A stretch of 64,000 nucleotides of DNA from an uncultured Thiohalocapsa sp. GTDB lineage: Bacteria; Pseudomonadota; Gammaproteobacteria; Chromatiales; Chromatiaceae. The first letter of the stretch is position 1. Every line of letters begins with the position of its first letter. The DNA lies in assembly GCF_913062725.1 (NCBI RefSeq), contig NZ_CAJXWY010000009.1, positions 1-64,000 on the forward strand, in the 5' to 3' direction. A program made the position numbers and the translations under genes. This document shows positions 23,177-31,361 of this stretch, in pieces. The notes beneath the pieces are model-generated. The model was not told the origin of the DNA, made no database searches, and saw nothing but the letters and a program-made list of their open reading frames with translations.

Positions 23177-24544
23177 ATGACCAGCCCCGACCACCAGCGC
23201 CCCATGGGCGCGCGCATCTACAACCTCTTTCCCACCCTGCTCGGCCCGGTGCCCAACTGGCACCAGCGGCTGCCGGCCATCGCCGACATGGGCTTCGACT
23301 GGATTTTCCTGAATCCGGTGCAGCTGCCGGGGGCCTCCGGCAGCCTCTACTCCATCAAGGATCCGGAACGCCTCAACCCGGCGCTGCGTCCCGCCGGGCA
23401 GGGCGCAGACAGCGGCCCCGGCACGCCCCCGATGGACGACGACCGCCTGCTGCGCGCGTTCTGCGCCGCGGCGCAGGCGCACGGCATACGCGTCATGCTG
23501 GATCTGGTCATCAACCATAGCGCCAGGGACAGCGTCCTGGTGGATGCCCACCCGGCGTGGTTCGCGCGGGATGCGCACGGCCACGTGCGCTCGCCCTTCG
23601 TGCGCGACCTGGACGACGGCGACAAAGTGACGGTGTGGGAAGACCTCGCCGAGCTGGACTACAGCGAGCGCCCGGCCCGCGACGCCATGCTGCGGTTCTG
23701 GGAGCAGCAGATTGGGCATTATCTCGGGCTCGGCTTCGCGGGCTTTCGCTGTGACGCCGCCTACAAGCTGCCGGCGGACGTGTGGCGCCGGCTCATCGGC
23801 AGCGCCCGTCGGCAGGACCCCCAAGCCTGCTTCTTCGCCGAGACCCTGGGCGCACCACAGGAGGCCGTCGAGCAGCTGCGCGGCGCCGGCTTCGACTATC
23901 TTTTCAATAGCGCCAAATGGTGGGATTTCCGCGCCGGCTGGCTGCTGGACCAGTACCAGCGCTTTCGCGGCCTCGCGCCCTCGGTGGCCTTCCCGGAGAG
24001 CCATGACACCGAGCGCCTCGCCGCCGAGAGCGGCGGCAGCGCCCGCGAATCGCGCTTCAAGTACCTGTTCGCGGCCGTGTTCTCCGCGGGCGTCATGATG
24101 CCCATCGGCTATGAGCTCGGCTTCCGCCGAGCGCTGCACGTGGTGCAGACAACACCCGATGACTGGGCGCAGGGCTGCGCCGAGTCCCCCTTCGACATCA
24201 GCGACTACATCGCCCGCGTCAACGCCATGAAGGCCGACACACCGGTGCTTTGCGAAGAGGGCCCGCAGGAGCGCGTCACCGACCCCCATGAGCCGCTGGT
24301 GGGCCTGCTGCGCCGCACCAACGGGAGCGCACAGCGAAGCCTCGCCCTCATCAATCCGGACCCGGCGCAACCGCAGCCACGCGGCGTCGGGCAACTGGCG
24401 GATGCCCTGGGCTGCGCGCCGGCGGATATCCGCGAAATCACACCCGCCATTGAGGCCGGTGGGCACACACCGCCGCCGGACCTGACCAGGCAAGATGCCA
24501 TCGAGGTACCGCCGCGGAGCCTGCGCATCTTCGTGTGCGACTGA
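23177..24544 (+). CDS. Orphan GH13 alpha-amylase-family enzyme
   Basis: A cytoplasmic GH13 protein of about 455 residues with unassigned specificity. The barrel begins early (GARIYNLFPTLLG) without an N-terminal beta-sandwich. Catalytic residues are present: Asp ~191 (GFRCDAAYKLP), Glu ~222 (CFFAETLGAP) and Asp ~277 (AFPESHDTERLA). The HPAWF...VWEDLAELDY stretch loosely recalls the GlgE branch, but GlgE's own motifs are absent. It ends the operon treZ-(malQ-treY)-DUF72 and presumably acts on maltodextrins. The start at 23177 is provisional: GTG 23084 overlaps the preceding stop (GTGA) and would add 31 Pro/Ala-rich residues. Confidence 0.82.
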   Translation: MTSPDHQRPMGARIYNLFPTLLGPVPNWHQRLPAIADMGFDWIFLNPVQLPGASGSLYSIKDPERLNPALRPAGQGADSGPGTPPMDDDRLLRAFCAAAQAHGIRVMLDLVINHSARDSVLVDAHPAWFARDAHGHVRSPFVRDLDDGDKVTVWEDLAELDYSERPARDAMLRFWEQQIGHYLGLGFAGFRCDAAYKLPADVWRRLIGSARRQDPQACFFAETLGAPQEAVEQLRGAGFDYLFNSAKWWDFRAGWLLDQYQRFRGLAPSVAFPESHDTERLAAESGGSARESRFKYLFAAVFSAGVMMPIGYELGFRRALHVVQTTPDDWAQGCAESPFDISDYIARVNAMKADTPVLCEEGPQERVTDPHEPLVGLLRRTNGSAQRSLALINPDPAQPQPRGVGQLADALGCAPADIREITPAIEAGGHTPPPDLTRQDAIEVPPRSLRIFVCD

Positions 24545-25003
24545 GGCACCGACACCGCGGGGTGCTGGCATTGGCAGCCCCAGCTCGTCCCCGCATTGCG
24601 CCGAAGCCGGCGTGAAACGGTCTGTGGCCTTGCACCCGGCGAAGCCCAATGTCCGGGGCAGACCGAGCGTGCTGATTGGCGTCCGGCTACCGCCGCAGGG
24701 CGCCTGCGGGGCATTTGCCGCGCACGGCGGTGGGAAAGCACCGCTGGGCTTGCGCAAAAGGACCGGGAGCCCCAACGTCGCTGGCGCGCTGACCCGCGGG
24801 CGGCCAGCCGGGGGCGGCCAGCCGGGGGCGGCGGCGCCGGCCGGGACGGCACCGCATTTGCTGAACCGAAGAAGCCATGCTCACATGCCGCCGTTCGCCC
24901 GGGGCGCCGCCGTCCAGCGCGCACCGGCTAGCGCGCATCGCCCGGCCCCGTTGCGCACCGGTCCGCCCGCCCACGGGTCGCCGCCCAGCACTGAGACACC
25001 GCC
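24545..25003. other. 459-bp intergenic region with a 14-bp direct repeat
   Basis: There is no plausible gene. A 14-bp unit, GCGGCCAGCCGGGG, is repeated head-to-tail at 24800-24827. The region probably carries the promoter of the HAD-OtsB gene. No clear promoter elements or terminator were seen. Confidence 0.5.
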
Positions 25004-26563
25004 ATGTCCGCGCCCGCGCCAGCTACATTCTCACGCACCCGGCTCGATGCGGTGCTGTTCGACCTCGACGGCGTCGTCACCCGCACGGCGCGGCTGCACG
25101 CGGCGGCCTGGAAGGATCTGTTCGATGCCTACCTGCGTGAGCGGGCGCCGCATGAGGGCGAGGATCACAGCCCCTTCGACGCTCAGCGCGACTACCGCCG
25201 CTATGTCGACGGCAGGCCGCGCGTGAAGGGCGTCAAGCATTTCCTCGCCGCCCGTGGCATCGATCTGCCCATGGGAGATCCCGCGGACCCGCCGGAGCGC
25301 GAGACCCTCTGGGGCCTCGGCAATCGCAAGAACCAGCGCTTCCGCGCGGCGCTCAGCGCCCAGGGCGTGGAGCGCTACGACTGTGCCGTGGACCTATTGC
25401 ATCGGCTGCGGGAGGCGGGCTTTCGCACCGCCGTGGTCAGCGCCAGCAAGAACTGCGATCTCATCCTCGCGCAGGCGGGTCTCGCGGACCTGTTCGACGC
25501 CCGTGTCGACGGCGTCGAGGCTGAGCGCCTGGAGCTCGCCGGCAAGCCGGATCCGGAGACCTTTCTGGAGGCGGCCGCCAGGCTCCACTGCGAGCCCGCC
25601 AGGACGGCGGTGCTGGAGGATGCCGTCGCCGGCGTGCGGGCGGCGCGGCGCGGGGCCTTCGGTCTGGTTGTCGGCGTCGACCGCGGCGGCGCGCAGGAGG
25701 CGCTGCTCGAGGCCGGTGCCGATATGGTGGCTGCGGACCTCTGTGAGGTTGTGGTCAGCGCCGAGGCCGCGGAGCCGCCGCCGCTGCTGACAGCCCCGGA
25801 GCGGCTGCTGCGCCGCCTCGCCGAGCGCCGCCCGGCGCTGTTTCTGGACTATGACGGCACCCTGACGCCCATCGTCGAGCGTCCGGAGGACGCGCGGCTG
25901 GCGCCTGCCATGCGCGCGGCGCTGCGTGCGGCGGCCGAGGTGATGCCCGTGGCCATCATCAGCGGGCGGGACCTGGAGGACGTCCAGACCCTGGTGGATC
26001 TGCCCGGGGTCATCTATGCCGGCAGCCACGGCTTCGACATTCGCGGACCCGACATCGCGCTGGAGCAGCCGGAAGGCGTCGATGCCCTGGACGATCTCGC
26101 CCGCGCCGCCGACGCCCTGGAGGCGCGGCTGGCGGACATCGCAGGCGCCCAGGTGGAGCGCAAGCGCTTTGCGGTCGCCGTGCACTATCGCCGTGTGGCC
26201 GGCGACCAAGTGGCGCGCGTGGAGGACGCCGTCGCAGCAGCCGCCGAGCGCGCGCCGAAGCTGCGGCGCACCGGCGGCAAGCAGGTGTTCGAGCTGCGCC
26301 CGGACATCGACTGGGACAAGGGCCGCGCCGTCACCTGGCTGCTGGGCAAGCTGCAGCTCGACGGCCCCGATGTGCTGCCCCTCTATATCGGCGACGACGA
26401 CACCGACGAAGACGCGTTCCGCGCGCTCGCCGGCCGCGGCGGCATCGGCATCCTGGTGGCGAGCCAGGATCAGCCGAGCGCCGCCGCCTGGCGGCTCGCC
26501 GACCCGGACGCGGTGCGCGAACTGCTCATGCGCCTCACCGCCGCCGAGCGCGATGCGCGCTGA
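25004..26563 (+). CDS. otsB: Beta-phosphoglucomutase-like HAD domain fused to trehalose-6-phosphate phosphatase (OtsB)
   Basis: A 519-residue two-domain HAD protein. The N-terminal domain (~14-260) is a beta-phosphoglucomutase-type HAD with nucleophile motif FDLDGVVT (Asp20, Asp22), SASKN (motif II), GKPDPETF and EDAVAGVRAA. The C-terminal domain (~275-515) is OtsB, with FLDYDGTLTPI (Asp ~281/283), ISGRDLEDV, GSHGFDIRGP, KRFAVAVHYR and IGDDDTDEDAF. OtsB converts trehalose-6-phosphate to trehalose. The mutase half would turn beta-glucose-1-phosphate into glucose-6-phosphate, a step normally linked to trehalose or maltose phosphorylase, and none is in view. OtsA is also not in the window. It is separated by ~460 bp from the treZ operon but clearly part of the same island. 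Confidence 0.92.
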   Translation: MSAPAPATFSRTRLDAVLFDLDGVVTRTARLHAAAWKDLFDAYLRERAPHEGEDHSPFDAQRDYRRYVDGRPRVKGVKHFLAARGIDLPMGDPADPPERETLWGLGNRKNQRFRAALSAQGVERYDCAVDLLHRLREAGFRTAVVSASKNCDLILAQAGLADLFDARVDGVEAERLELAGKPDPETFLEAAARLHCEPARTAVLEDAVAGVRAARRGAFGLVVGVDRGGAQEALLEAGADMVAADLCEVVVSAEAAEPPPLLTAPERLLRRLAERRPALFLDYDGTLTPIVERPEDARLAPAMRAALRAAAEVMPVAIISGRDLEDVQTLVDLPGVIYAGSHGFDIRGPDIALEQPEGVDALDDLARAADALEARLADIAGAQVERKRFAVAVHYRRVAGDQVARVEDAVAAAAERAPKLRRTGGKQVFELRPDIDWDKGRAVTWLLGKLQLDGPDVLPLYIGDDDTDEDAFRALAGRGGIGILVASQDQPSAAAWRLADPDAVRELLMRLTAAERDAR

Positions 26564-26866
26564 GGCGGCGGCCGGCCTCACCCGCACCGTCGTCCGCACC
26601 ACAGCGGCCGTGACGGCGCCCATAGGAACGGGTGATGCCCCGGACCTTCCGAGCGGCAGTGACGAGCCGGCGGACGCACCCCCGGGCGCCGTGCCCGCGA
26701 CCACACTTGACAATAAGCACCGCTCGCACCGGCAGTGACACTTATCCCGGGGCCCGGCGATGGTCCGCCGCCTGCCACGGGGGCGCCGGCGGCCGGGTGC
26801 GGACTCTGCACAAGTGCACTTCAGTGCGTGTGACTTCAGTGACGGGCAAACAAAGCGGAGAGCGCC
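26564..26866. promoter_or_regulatory. Upstream region of the dienelactone-hydrolase-like gene
   Basis: There is no gene in these 303 bp. A perfect inverted repeat TGCAC-AA-GTGCA lies at 26807-26818, followed by two direct copies of ACTTCAGTG (26818-26826, 26833-26841), all within 60 bp of the start codon. A TTGACA is at 26706-26711, but no matching -10 was found at the right distance. Confidence 0.4.
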
Positions 26867-27541
26867 ATGGTCATGATGCCCCTGACCCGTGCGGATGAAA
26901 TCCTGGTCCCCACCGAGGCCGGTGATCTGCCTGGCTTCCTCGACCTGCCCACCGGCGCCCGCGGGCTGGTGCTGTTCGCCCACGGCAGCGGCAGCAGCCG
27001 TTTCAGCCGCCGCAACCGCGCCGTGGCACACACGCTGAATGGCGGGGGGATCGGCACCCTGTTGTTCGATCTGCTCACGCCGGGCGAGCACGAGCGCGAT
27101 CAGCGCACCGCCGAGCATCGCTTCGATATCCCACTGCTCACGCGTCGGCTGATGCACGCCGTGGACTGGGCGACCACCGACTCGCGCACGGCGGACTTGA
27201 GGATCGGCGTCTTCGGGGCCAGCACCGGCGCGGCGGCCGCCCTCGGCGCCGCGGCCGCGCGTGCGCGGTCGGTGCATGCCGTGGTCTCCCGCGGCGGCCG
27301 GCCGGACCTGGCCATGGACGTGCTCGAAGACGTCCGCCAGCCGACCCTGTTCATCGTCGGCGGGCTGGACCAGACAGTGCTGCAGCTGAACCGCGAGGCC
27401 GCCGCGCGCATGCCTGAGCCGGTCCGCATCGAGGTCATCCCCGGCGCCAGCCACCTGTTCGAGGAGCCCGGCACGCTGGAGGCGGTGTCCGCGCTGGCGC
27501 GGGACTTCTTCCGCGCGCATCTCGGGGCGCCCCCGGATTGA
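26867..27541 (+). CDS. Dienelactone hydrolase-like alpha/beta hydrolase
   Basis: A soluble alpha/beta hydrolase of 224 residues with unknown substrate. It has LVLFAHGSGSSRFSRRN near the oxyanion hole, the nucleophile elbow GASTGAAAA, an acidic residue in FIVGGLDQTV and a final histidine in PGASHLFEEPG. A purine-rich GGAGA is six bases before the ATG. This subfamily is often fused to, or found next to, a phosphoribosyltransferase, and that gene is indeed 85 bp downstream on the same strand. The two are probably co-transcribed. Confidence 0.85.
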   Translation: MVMMPLTRADEILVPTEAGDLPGFLDLPTGARGLVLFAHGSGSSRFSRRNRAVAHTLNGGGIGTLLFDLLTPGEHERDQRTAEHRFDIPLLTRRLMHAVDWATTDSRTADLRIGVFGASTGAAAALGAAAARARSVHAVVSRGGRPDLAMDVLEDVRQPTLFIVGGLDQTVLQLNREAAARMPEPVRIEVIPGASHLFEEPGTLEAVSALARDFFRAHLGAPPD

Positions 27542-27626
27542 GTCGGCGCAGAACACACCGAGAACGCACCGGGCCCGCGGGCCGAACGATCATCGACACC
27601 CATTCACCACAACCGGAGCAAGCCAC

Positions 27627-28295
27627 GTGAGCGCAGTGCAACTCCCCTTCGACGACCGCACCGAGGCCGGGCGTCTGTTGGCCCAGGCACTGCACGGCTA
27701 CCGCGGCCGCGACGACCTGCTGGTGCTGGCGCTGCCGCGGGGCGGCGTGCCCGTGGCGGCGGAGGTGGCCGCAGACCTGGACGCCCCGCTGGACCTGATG
27801 CTGGTGCGCAAGCTCGGCGTGCCCGGCCAGCCGGAGCTGGCGATGGGCGCCATCGCCACCGGCGGGGTGCAGGTGCTGAACCCGGGTATCGTCAGCGCAC
27901 TCGGCATCAGCGAACAGACCATCGACCGCGTCGCCGCCGCCGAGGGCCGCGAGCTGGAGCGACGCGCCCATGCTTACCGCGGCGAGCGCCCGCCGCCGCG
28001 CATTCAAGGCAGCTGCGTCATCCTCATCGACGACGGCCTCGCCACCGGCGCCACCATGCGCGCGGCGGTGTCCGCCACACGCACCCAGCGACCGTCCACG
28101 CTGGCGGTGGCGGTGCCCGTTGCCAGCACCGATGCGCTGGATTTGCTGGAGCCGACCGTGGACGATTTGATCTGCCTGGCCGCGCCCGAGCCCTTCTTCG
28201 GCGTCGGGCGCTGGTATGCGGCTTTCCCACAGACCCGCGACGACGAGGTCCGCGCCCTGCTCGCCGATGCCCGGGCCCGTGCGGGGGTCGGCTGA
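27627..28295 (+). CDS. Phosphoribosyltransferase-family protein
   Basis: A 222-residue type I phosphoribosyltransferase-fold protein. The PRPP-binding loop is ILIDDGLATGATMRAAV (~residues 131-147), preceded by LPRGGVPVAAEVA and LMLVRKLGVPG. Substrate specificity is unknown; the family is seen alone or fused with dienelactone-hydrolase domains, matching its upstream neighbour. Translation starts at GTG 27627, with CGGAG about ten bases upstream. The next gene begins 23 bp after its stop. Confidence 0.88.
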   Translation: MSAVQLPFDDRTEAGRLLAQALHGYRGRDDLLVLALPRGGVPVAAEVAADLDAPLDLMLVRKLGVPGQPELAMGAIATGGVQVLNPGIVSALGISEQTIDRVAAAEGRELERRAHAYRGERPPPRIQGSCVILIDDGLATGATMRAAVSATRTQRPSTLAVAVPVASTDALDLLEPTVDDLICLAAPEPFFGVGRWYAAFPQTRDDEVRALLADARARAGVG

Positions 28296-28318
28296 GCCCT
28301 ACGACGGGAGTCGCCGTC

Positions 28319-28777
28319 ATGTCATTGCAGCCACAGCCAAACGCGTCGCCCCCGCAGCGCCCGGACGCCGTCCCGCGGCGGCGGTGGGCCGAGACCTGTG
28401 CGGCTTTCTCGCGGCAGCACCGGGGCTGGCTGGTGCAATTGTGGGCCGTGCCCACCGCCGTCGCCGATGCCGGTGCCGAGGCCGTCGCCGCCGCCGGTCA
28501 GGCGCTCGCCGTCGGCGTGCCGCTGCACGACGTGACCCTGGACGCGTCCGCGGCCATGACCGCCATCGTGCTGCACACCGCGGCCCCGCCGGGCAGCGGG
28601 CAGCCCGTGCAGCAACTGCGCATCGCAGCCCCGGCGGCGCTCCGCCTGGAGCACGCCGCCGACGGCACCGTCACCGGCCTGCGCATCGACGACACGACGG
28701 GGCACAGCACCCTGCTGCACTTTCGCACCACCGGGCCACCGGAGATGCTCGACGGGCTCGCCGATACGGAGCGCTGA
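28319..28777 (+). CDS. DUF5335-like small protein
   Basis: A 152-residue soluble protein. The pattern RRRWAETCAAFSRQHRGWLV followed by a beta-rich segment and a C-terminal RIDDTTGHSTLLHFRT resembles the DUF5335 family, of unknown function. It follows the phosphoribosyltransferase by 23 bp on the same strand and converges with the next gene. The domain assignment is from pattern memory and should be treated as tentative. Confidence 0.65.
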   Translation: MSLQPQPNASPPQRPDAVPRRRWAETCAAFSRQHRGWLVQLWAVPTAVADAGAEAVAAAGQALAVGVPLHDVTLDASAAMTAIVLHTAAPPGSGQPVQQLRIAAPAALRLEHAADGTVTGLRIDDTTGHSTLLHFRTTGPPEMLDGLADTER

Positions 28778-28788
28778 GGCGCGGCGCA

Positions 28789-29181
28789 TCAACCCCTCAC
28801 CCGCTGCGCCGCGTCGGCGAGTCGCTGCAGCCCCGTGCGCCAATCGTCGACGAACAGCTCGATGGACTCGATGAAGTCCGGCTCGTGCTCGGTGCGGTTG
28901 ATGGTGCAGTGCACCACCACCGGCGCCGGCGTTTCGTCGCCGGCGGTGACCGTCCAGGCCAGCGCGTTGGGGCAGTGCGGCAGCGTGAAGCGCACACCGC
29001 CGCGAATGCACTCGCGGTGCACCTGGAACTGGCCCCACAGGCACCAGATCTCGCCGTCTTCACCATCGGCCCGCAGCACCGCATCGATGGATGCACAGTG
29101 CTCGGCGAGGGTGCCGATGGTGAGGTGCCGCTGGAGGTCCGCCGCCGTGGCCTCGGCTGCAAGGGTGCTAAAGAATTCCAC
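28789..29181 (-). CDS. Hypothetical protein, ~130 aa
   Basis: A soluble 130-residue acidic protein that I do not recognise. A helical N-terminus (MEFFSTLAAEATAADLQRH) is followed by a beta-rich region with IWCLWGQFQVHRE and VVVHCTINRTEHEPDFIES. It starts at GTG 29181, with GGGAG nine bases upstream. It converges with the DUF5335-like gene, with 11 bp between stops. There are no membrane segments or signal peptide. Confidence 0.65.
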   Translation of the reverse strand: MEFFSTLAAEATAADLQRHLTIGTLAEHCASIDAVLRADGEDGEIWCLWGQFQVHRECIRGGVRFTLPHCPNALAWTVTAGDETPAPVVVHCTINRTEHEPDFIESIELFVDDWRTGLQRLADAAQRVRG

Positions 29182-29263
29182 CTGTCGAGCTCCCGGTCGT
29201 TTCAGTCAGCGCTCCGTCTGCGACCCGGCAGTATAGCGGCCATCCCTCGCGAGTAAGGGGCGG

Positions 29264-29647
29264 CTAGAGTTGCACACCCACGGGACGCAGCCGCAGGCGA
29301 ATGGGCCCCTTGGCCGTATCCGGATCCACCGGCCGTCCCCGTTGGGTGATGTCGATGCGCCCGGCGCGCTGCAGCCGCCTCGCGGCCATGCGCACCGGCT
29401 CCATCTGCTGGCGCCAGTCAGCGCCGCCCGCAAGCTTGCGGGCGGCCTCACTGGGGCAGATGCTGGCGTCTGCGGCACGCGCTTCGAGCAATGCCATAAT
29501 GGTGTCTTCGATGTGGCGGTCGCGTGGGGACAAGCCGCGGCCGCGGCAGGCATCGGAGCAATACTTGACGTTCTCCCAGTCCCGCGCCCATTTTCGTCGC
29601 CAGGAGATGCTGCGGCCGCAGACGGTACAAATGCGTTCGACCCGCAT
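29264..29647 (-). CDS. DUF2256-DUF3253 fusion protein
   Basis: A 127-residue protein joining two small domains. Residues ~1-40 are a zinc-ribbon-like DUF2256: [15 protein letters not shown] followed by YCSDACRGR, giving four cysteines. Residues ~48-125 match DUF3253, a winged-helix-like domain: [27 protein letters not shown], then [16 protein letters not shown] and GPIRLRL. It is probably a nucleic-acid-associated protein by fold, but its function is unknown. The start at 29647 begins exactly at the zinc motif. It is divergent from the DUF2490 gene. Confidence 0.8.
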   Translation of the reverse strand: MRVERICTVCGRSISWRRKWARDWENVKYCSDACRGRGLSPRDRHIEDTIMALLEARAADASICPSEAARKLAGGADWRQQMEPVRMAARRLQRAGRIDITQRGRPVDPDTAKGPIRLRLRPVGVQL

Positions 29648-29947
29648 GGTGTCTTGGATGTCGTGTGGGAATGGGTGGTTACATGCGGGGCGCCGGTGCC
29701 AAGCCAAGGGCGCGGTCAGTTGATGCTAACAAGGGTCGTCGGGCGGTCGTCAGGGTGCGTCCCGCGGGGCACCTGGCACGACACAACGATGCGAAAGCGT
29801 CGACTGAGTCCAGCGCGTCGCAACACCGCCAGGCTTTCTGCGGGGCGCGCCATGGCGGTCGTCGCGGCACCCGTCCGGTGGTTGACGTGCGGCCTGTGTG
29901 GCCATCGCAACCGCCACAGCCAGGCGCACACGCGCTGAAGCGCCGCA
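29648..29947. promoter_or_regulatory. 300-bp divergent intergenic region
   Basis: It lies between the DUF2256-DUF3253 gene (leftward) and the DUF2490 gene (rightward). No gene is evident. It should contain both promoters, but I see no confident -35/-10 pair. Confidence 0.4.
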
Positions 29948-30613
29948 ATGCGCGATGAGAATATGATCCGCCTGCGCCATTTGCTGCTGCTCGCCGTCCT
30001 CGCTGCGACATCCACTGAGGTGGCCGCGGAGCAGGACGCCGGCGCCAGTTACAACCTGCTGCTCAAGGCACCGCTCGCGGGCGATTGGTTCATCCTCTCG
30101 CGCGCCAACGCAGCCTCGCGCAACAACTTTGCAGACACATTCCTCGCTTATACCGGCGCGTCCCTGGGCTATCAGCTGCACTCGAGCTTCAGCCTCCGGC
30201 TTGGCTATCGGCGCGCCTGGTTCCGCTTCACCGAGGACTGGCAGCCGGAAGACCGGGTGATGCTGGAGGGCTACTTTGCGAAGCGCTTCAACGGCTTTCG
30301 CGTCACCAACCGGCTGCGCGTGGAATTGCGCTGGTTCGACTGGCGCGACGACGACGTACGCCTGCGCAATGAGATTACCGTGGAAGCCCCCTGGGCGCTG
30401 ACGCCGCTCAAGCTCAAGCCCTACCTGGAAGAGGAGATCTTCTATGGCACCCGTGCCGGGCGGGTCGAGGCCAACTGGCTCGGCGGCGGTCTCGCCTGGC
30501 GGCCCATGGAGGGGGTCAAGCTCAAGCTCGGCTACCGCTGGAACCGCTTTCGCACCGGCGATGACTGGTCCAACCGCAACGTGCTGGTCACCGGCCTCAA
30601 CATCTTCTTTTAG
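29948..30613 (+). CDS. DUF2490 family secreted/outer-membrane beta-barrel protein
   Basis: A 221-residue exported protein of the DUF2490 family. It has an N-terminal signal peptide (LLLLAVLAATSTEVAA) and alternating amphipathic strands rich in Trp, Tyr, Phe and Arg (RVELRWFDWRDDD, LKLGYRWNRFRTG). It ends with NIFF, a terminal Phe typical of outer-membrane barrels. The role is unknown. ATG 29948 and ATG 29963 are both possible; the second lies immediately before the signal peptide. Downstream is a methyltransferase 118 bp away on the same strand. Confidence 0.8.
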   Translation: MRDENMIRLRHLLLLAVLAATSTEVAAEQDAGASYNLLLKAPLAGDWFILSRANAASRNNFADTFLAYTGASLGYQLHSSFSLRLGYRRAWFRFTEDWQPEDRVMLEGYFAKRFNGFRVTNRLRVELRWFDWRDDDVRLRNEITVEAPWALTPLKLKPYLEEEIFYGTRAGRVEANWLGGGLAWRPMEGVKLKLGYRWNRFRTGDDWSNRNVLVTGLNIFF

Positions 30614-30731
30614 CACCCGGCCCGCCGGTGGACGTCGAGTCGCCGTACAATGGGGCCCGTGATGCCCTTGGCAGGGGCTCGGCAAACCCAACTTTCTTCA
30701 AGTCTCTGGCAAGTCCGAACGGGAGACGCGC

Positions 30732-31232
30732 ATGAGCGGCGACACTGGCGACAAACGGGGCTTCGGTCAGCGCGGCGAGCACCTGGTGGCGATCCAGTTT
30801 GCGCTCATGCTCGGCTTCGCCCTGCTGCCGGTGTGGCATCCTTATCTGGGCGCCGATGCCATGGCCGCCAGCGCCGCGCTGCGCGGCTGGCTCGCCGCAC
30901 CCTTTGCCCTGCTCGCCCTGCTCTTCGGCGCCTTCGGCTCGGTGCACATCCGCGACTATCTGACGCCCTTGCCCTACCCGGTGGATCACAGCCAATTGGT
31001 GCGGCACGGCGTCTACGCCATCGTCCGCCATCCGCTGTATACGAGTCTGCTCTGCGCCGGTGCCGCCTGGACCTTGTACACACTGAGCCTGTCGCACCTG
31101 CTGGGATTGGCTGTGGCCTTTGCCTTCTTCAATTATAAAGCCGGCAAGGAAGAAGCCTGGCTCACCGAGCGCCACCCGGAGTACACCGGATATGCGCAGC
31201 GCGTGAGCAAGTTCATCCCCTTTGTCTACTGA
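30732..31232 (+). CDS. Isoprenylcysteine carboxyl methyltransferase (ICMT/PEMT)-like membrane protein
   Basis: A 166-residue integral membrane protein with about four hydrophobic segments. The C-terminal half shows the ICMT/phospholipid-methyltransferase pattern: LVRHGVYAIVRHPLYTSLL, then FFNYKAGKEEAWLTERHPEY, which in relatives bind S-adenosylmethionine. The methyl acceptor is unknown. A purine-rich GGGAG precedes the start. There is no obvious functional link to its neighbours. Confidence 0.85.
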   Translation: MSGDTGDKRGFGQRGEHLVAIQFALMLGFALLPVWHPYLGADAMAASAALRGWLAAPFALLALLFGAFGSVHIRDYLTPLPYPVDHSQLVRHGVYAIVRHPLYTSLLCAGAAWTLYTLSLSHLLGLAVAFAFFNYKAGKEEAWLTERHPEYTGYAQRVSKFIPFVY

Positions 31233-31361
31233 GATCCGAGCGGCGGCCGGGCACGGCGGCGCCCCAGGCACCACCGACGCACGCCACCCTTCCCACGGCG
31301 CGCCCGAGCGTTCAAACTTGCCGTCTATCAACCTGTCCTGCCAGCCCGGTCGCGAGCGCCC

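Noticed and set aside
26706-26745. A TTGACA-based sigma-70 promoter upstream of the hydrolase gene
   Set aside because: No acceptable -10 hexamer occurs at 16-19 bp; the -35 match alone is not enough.
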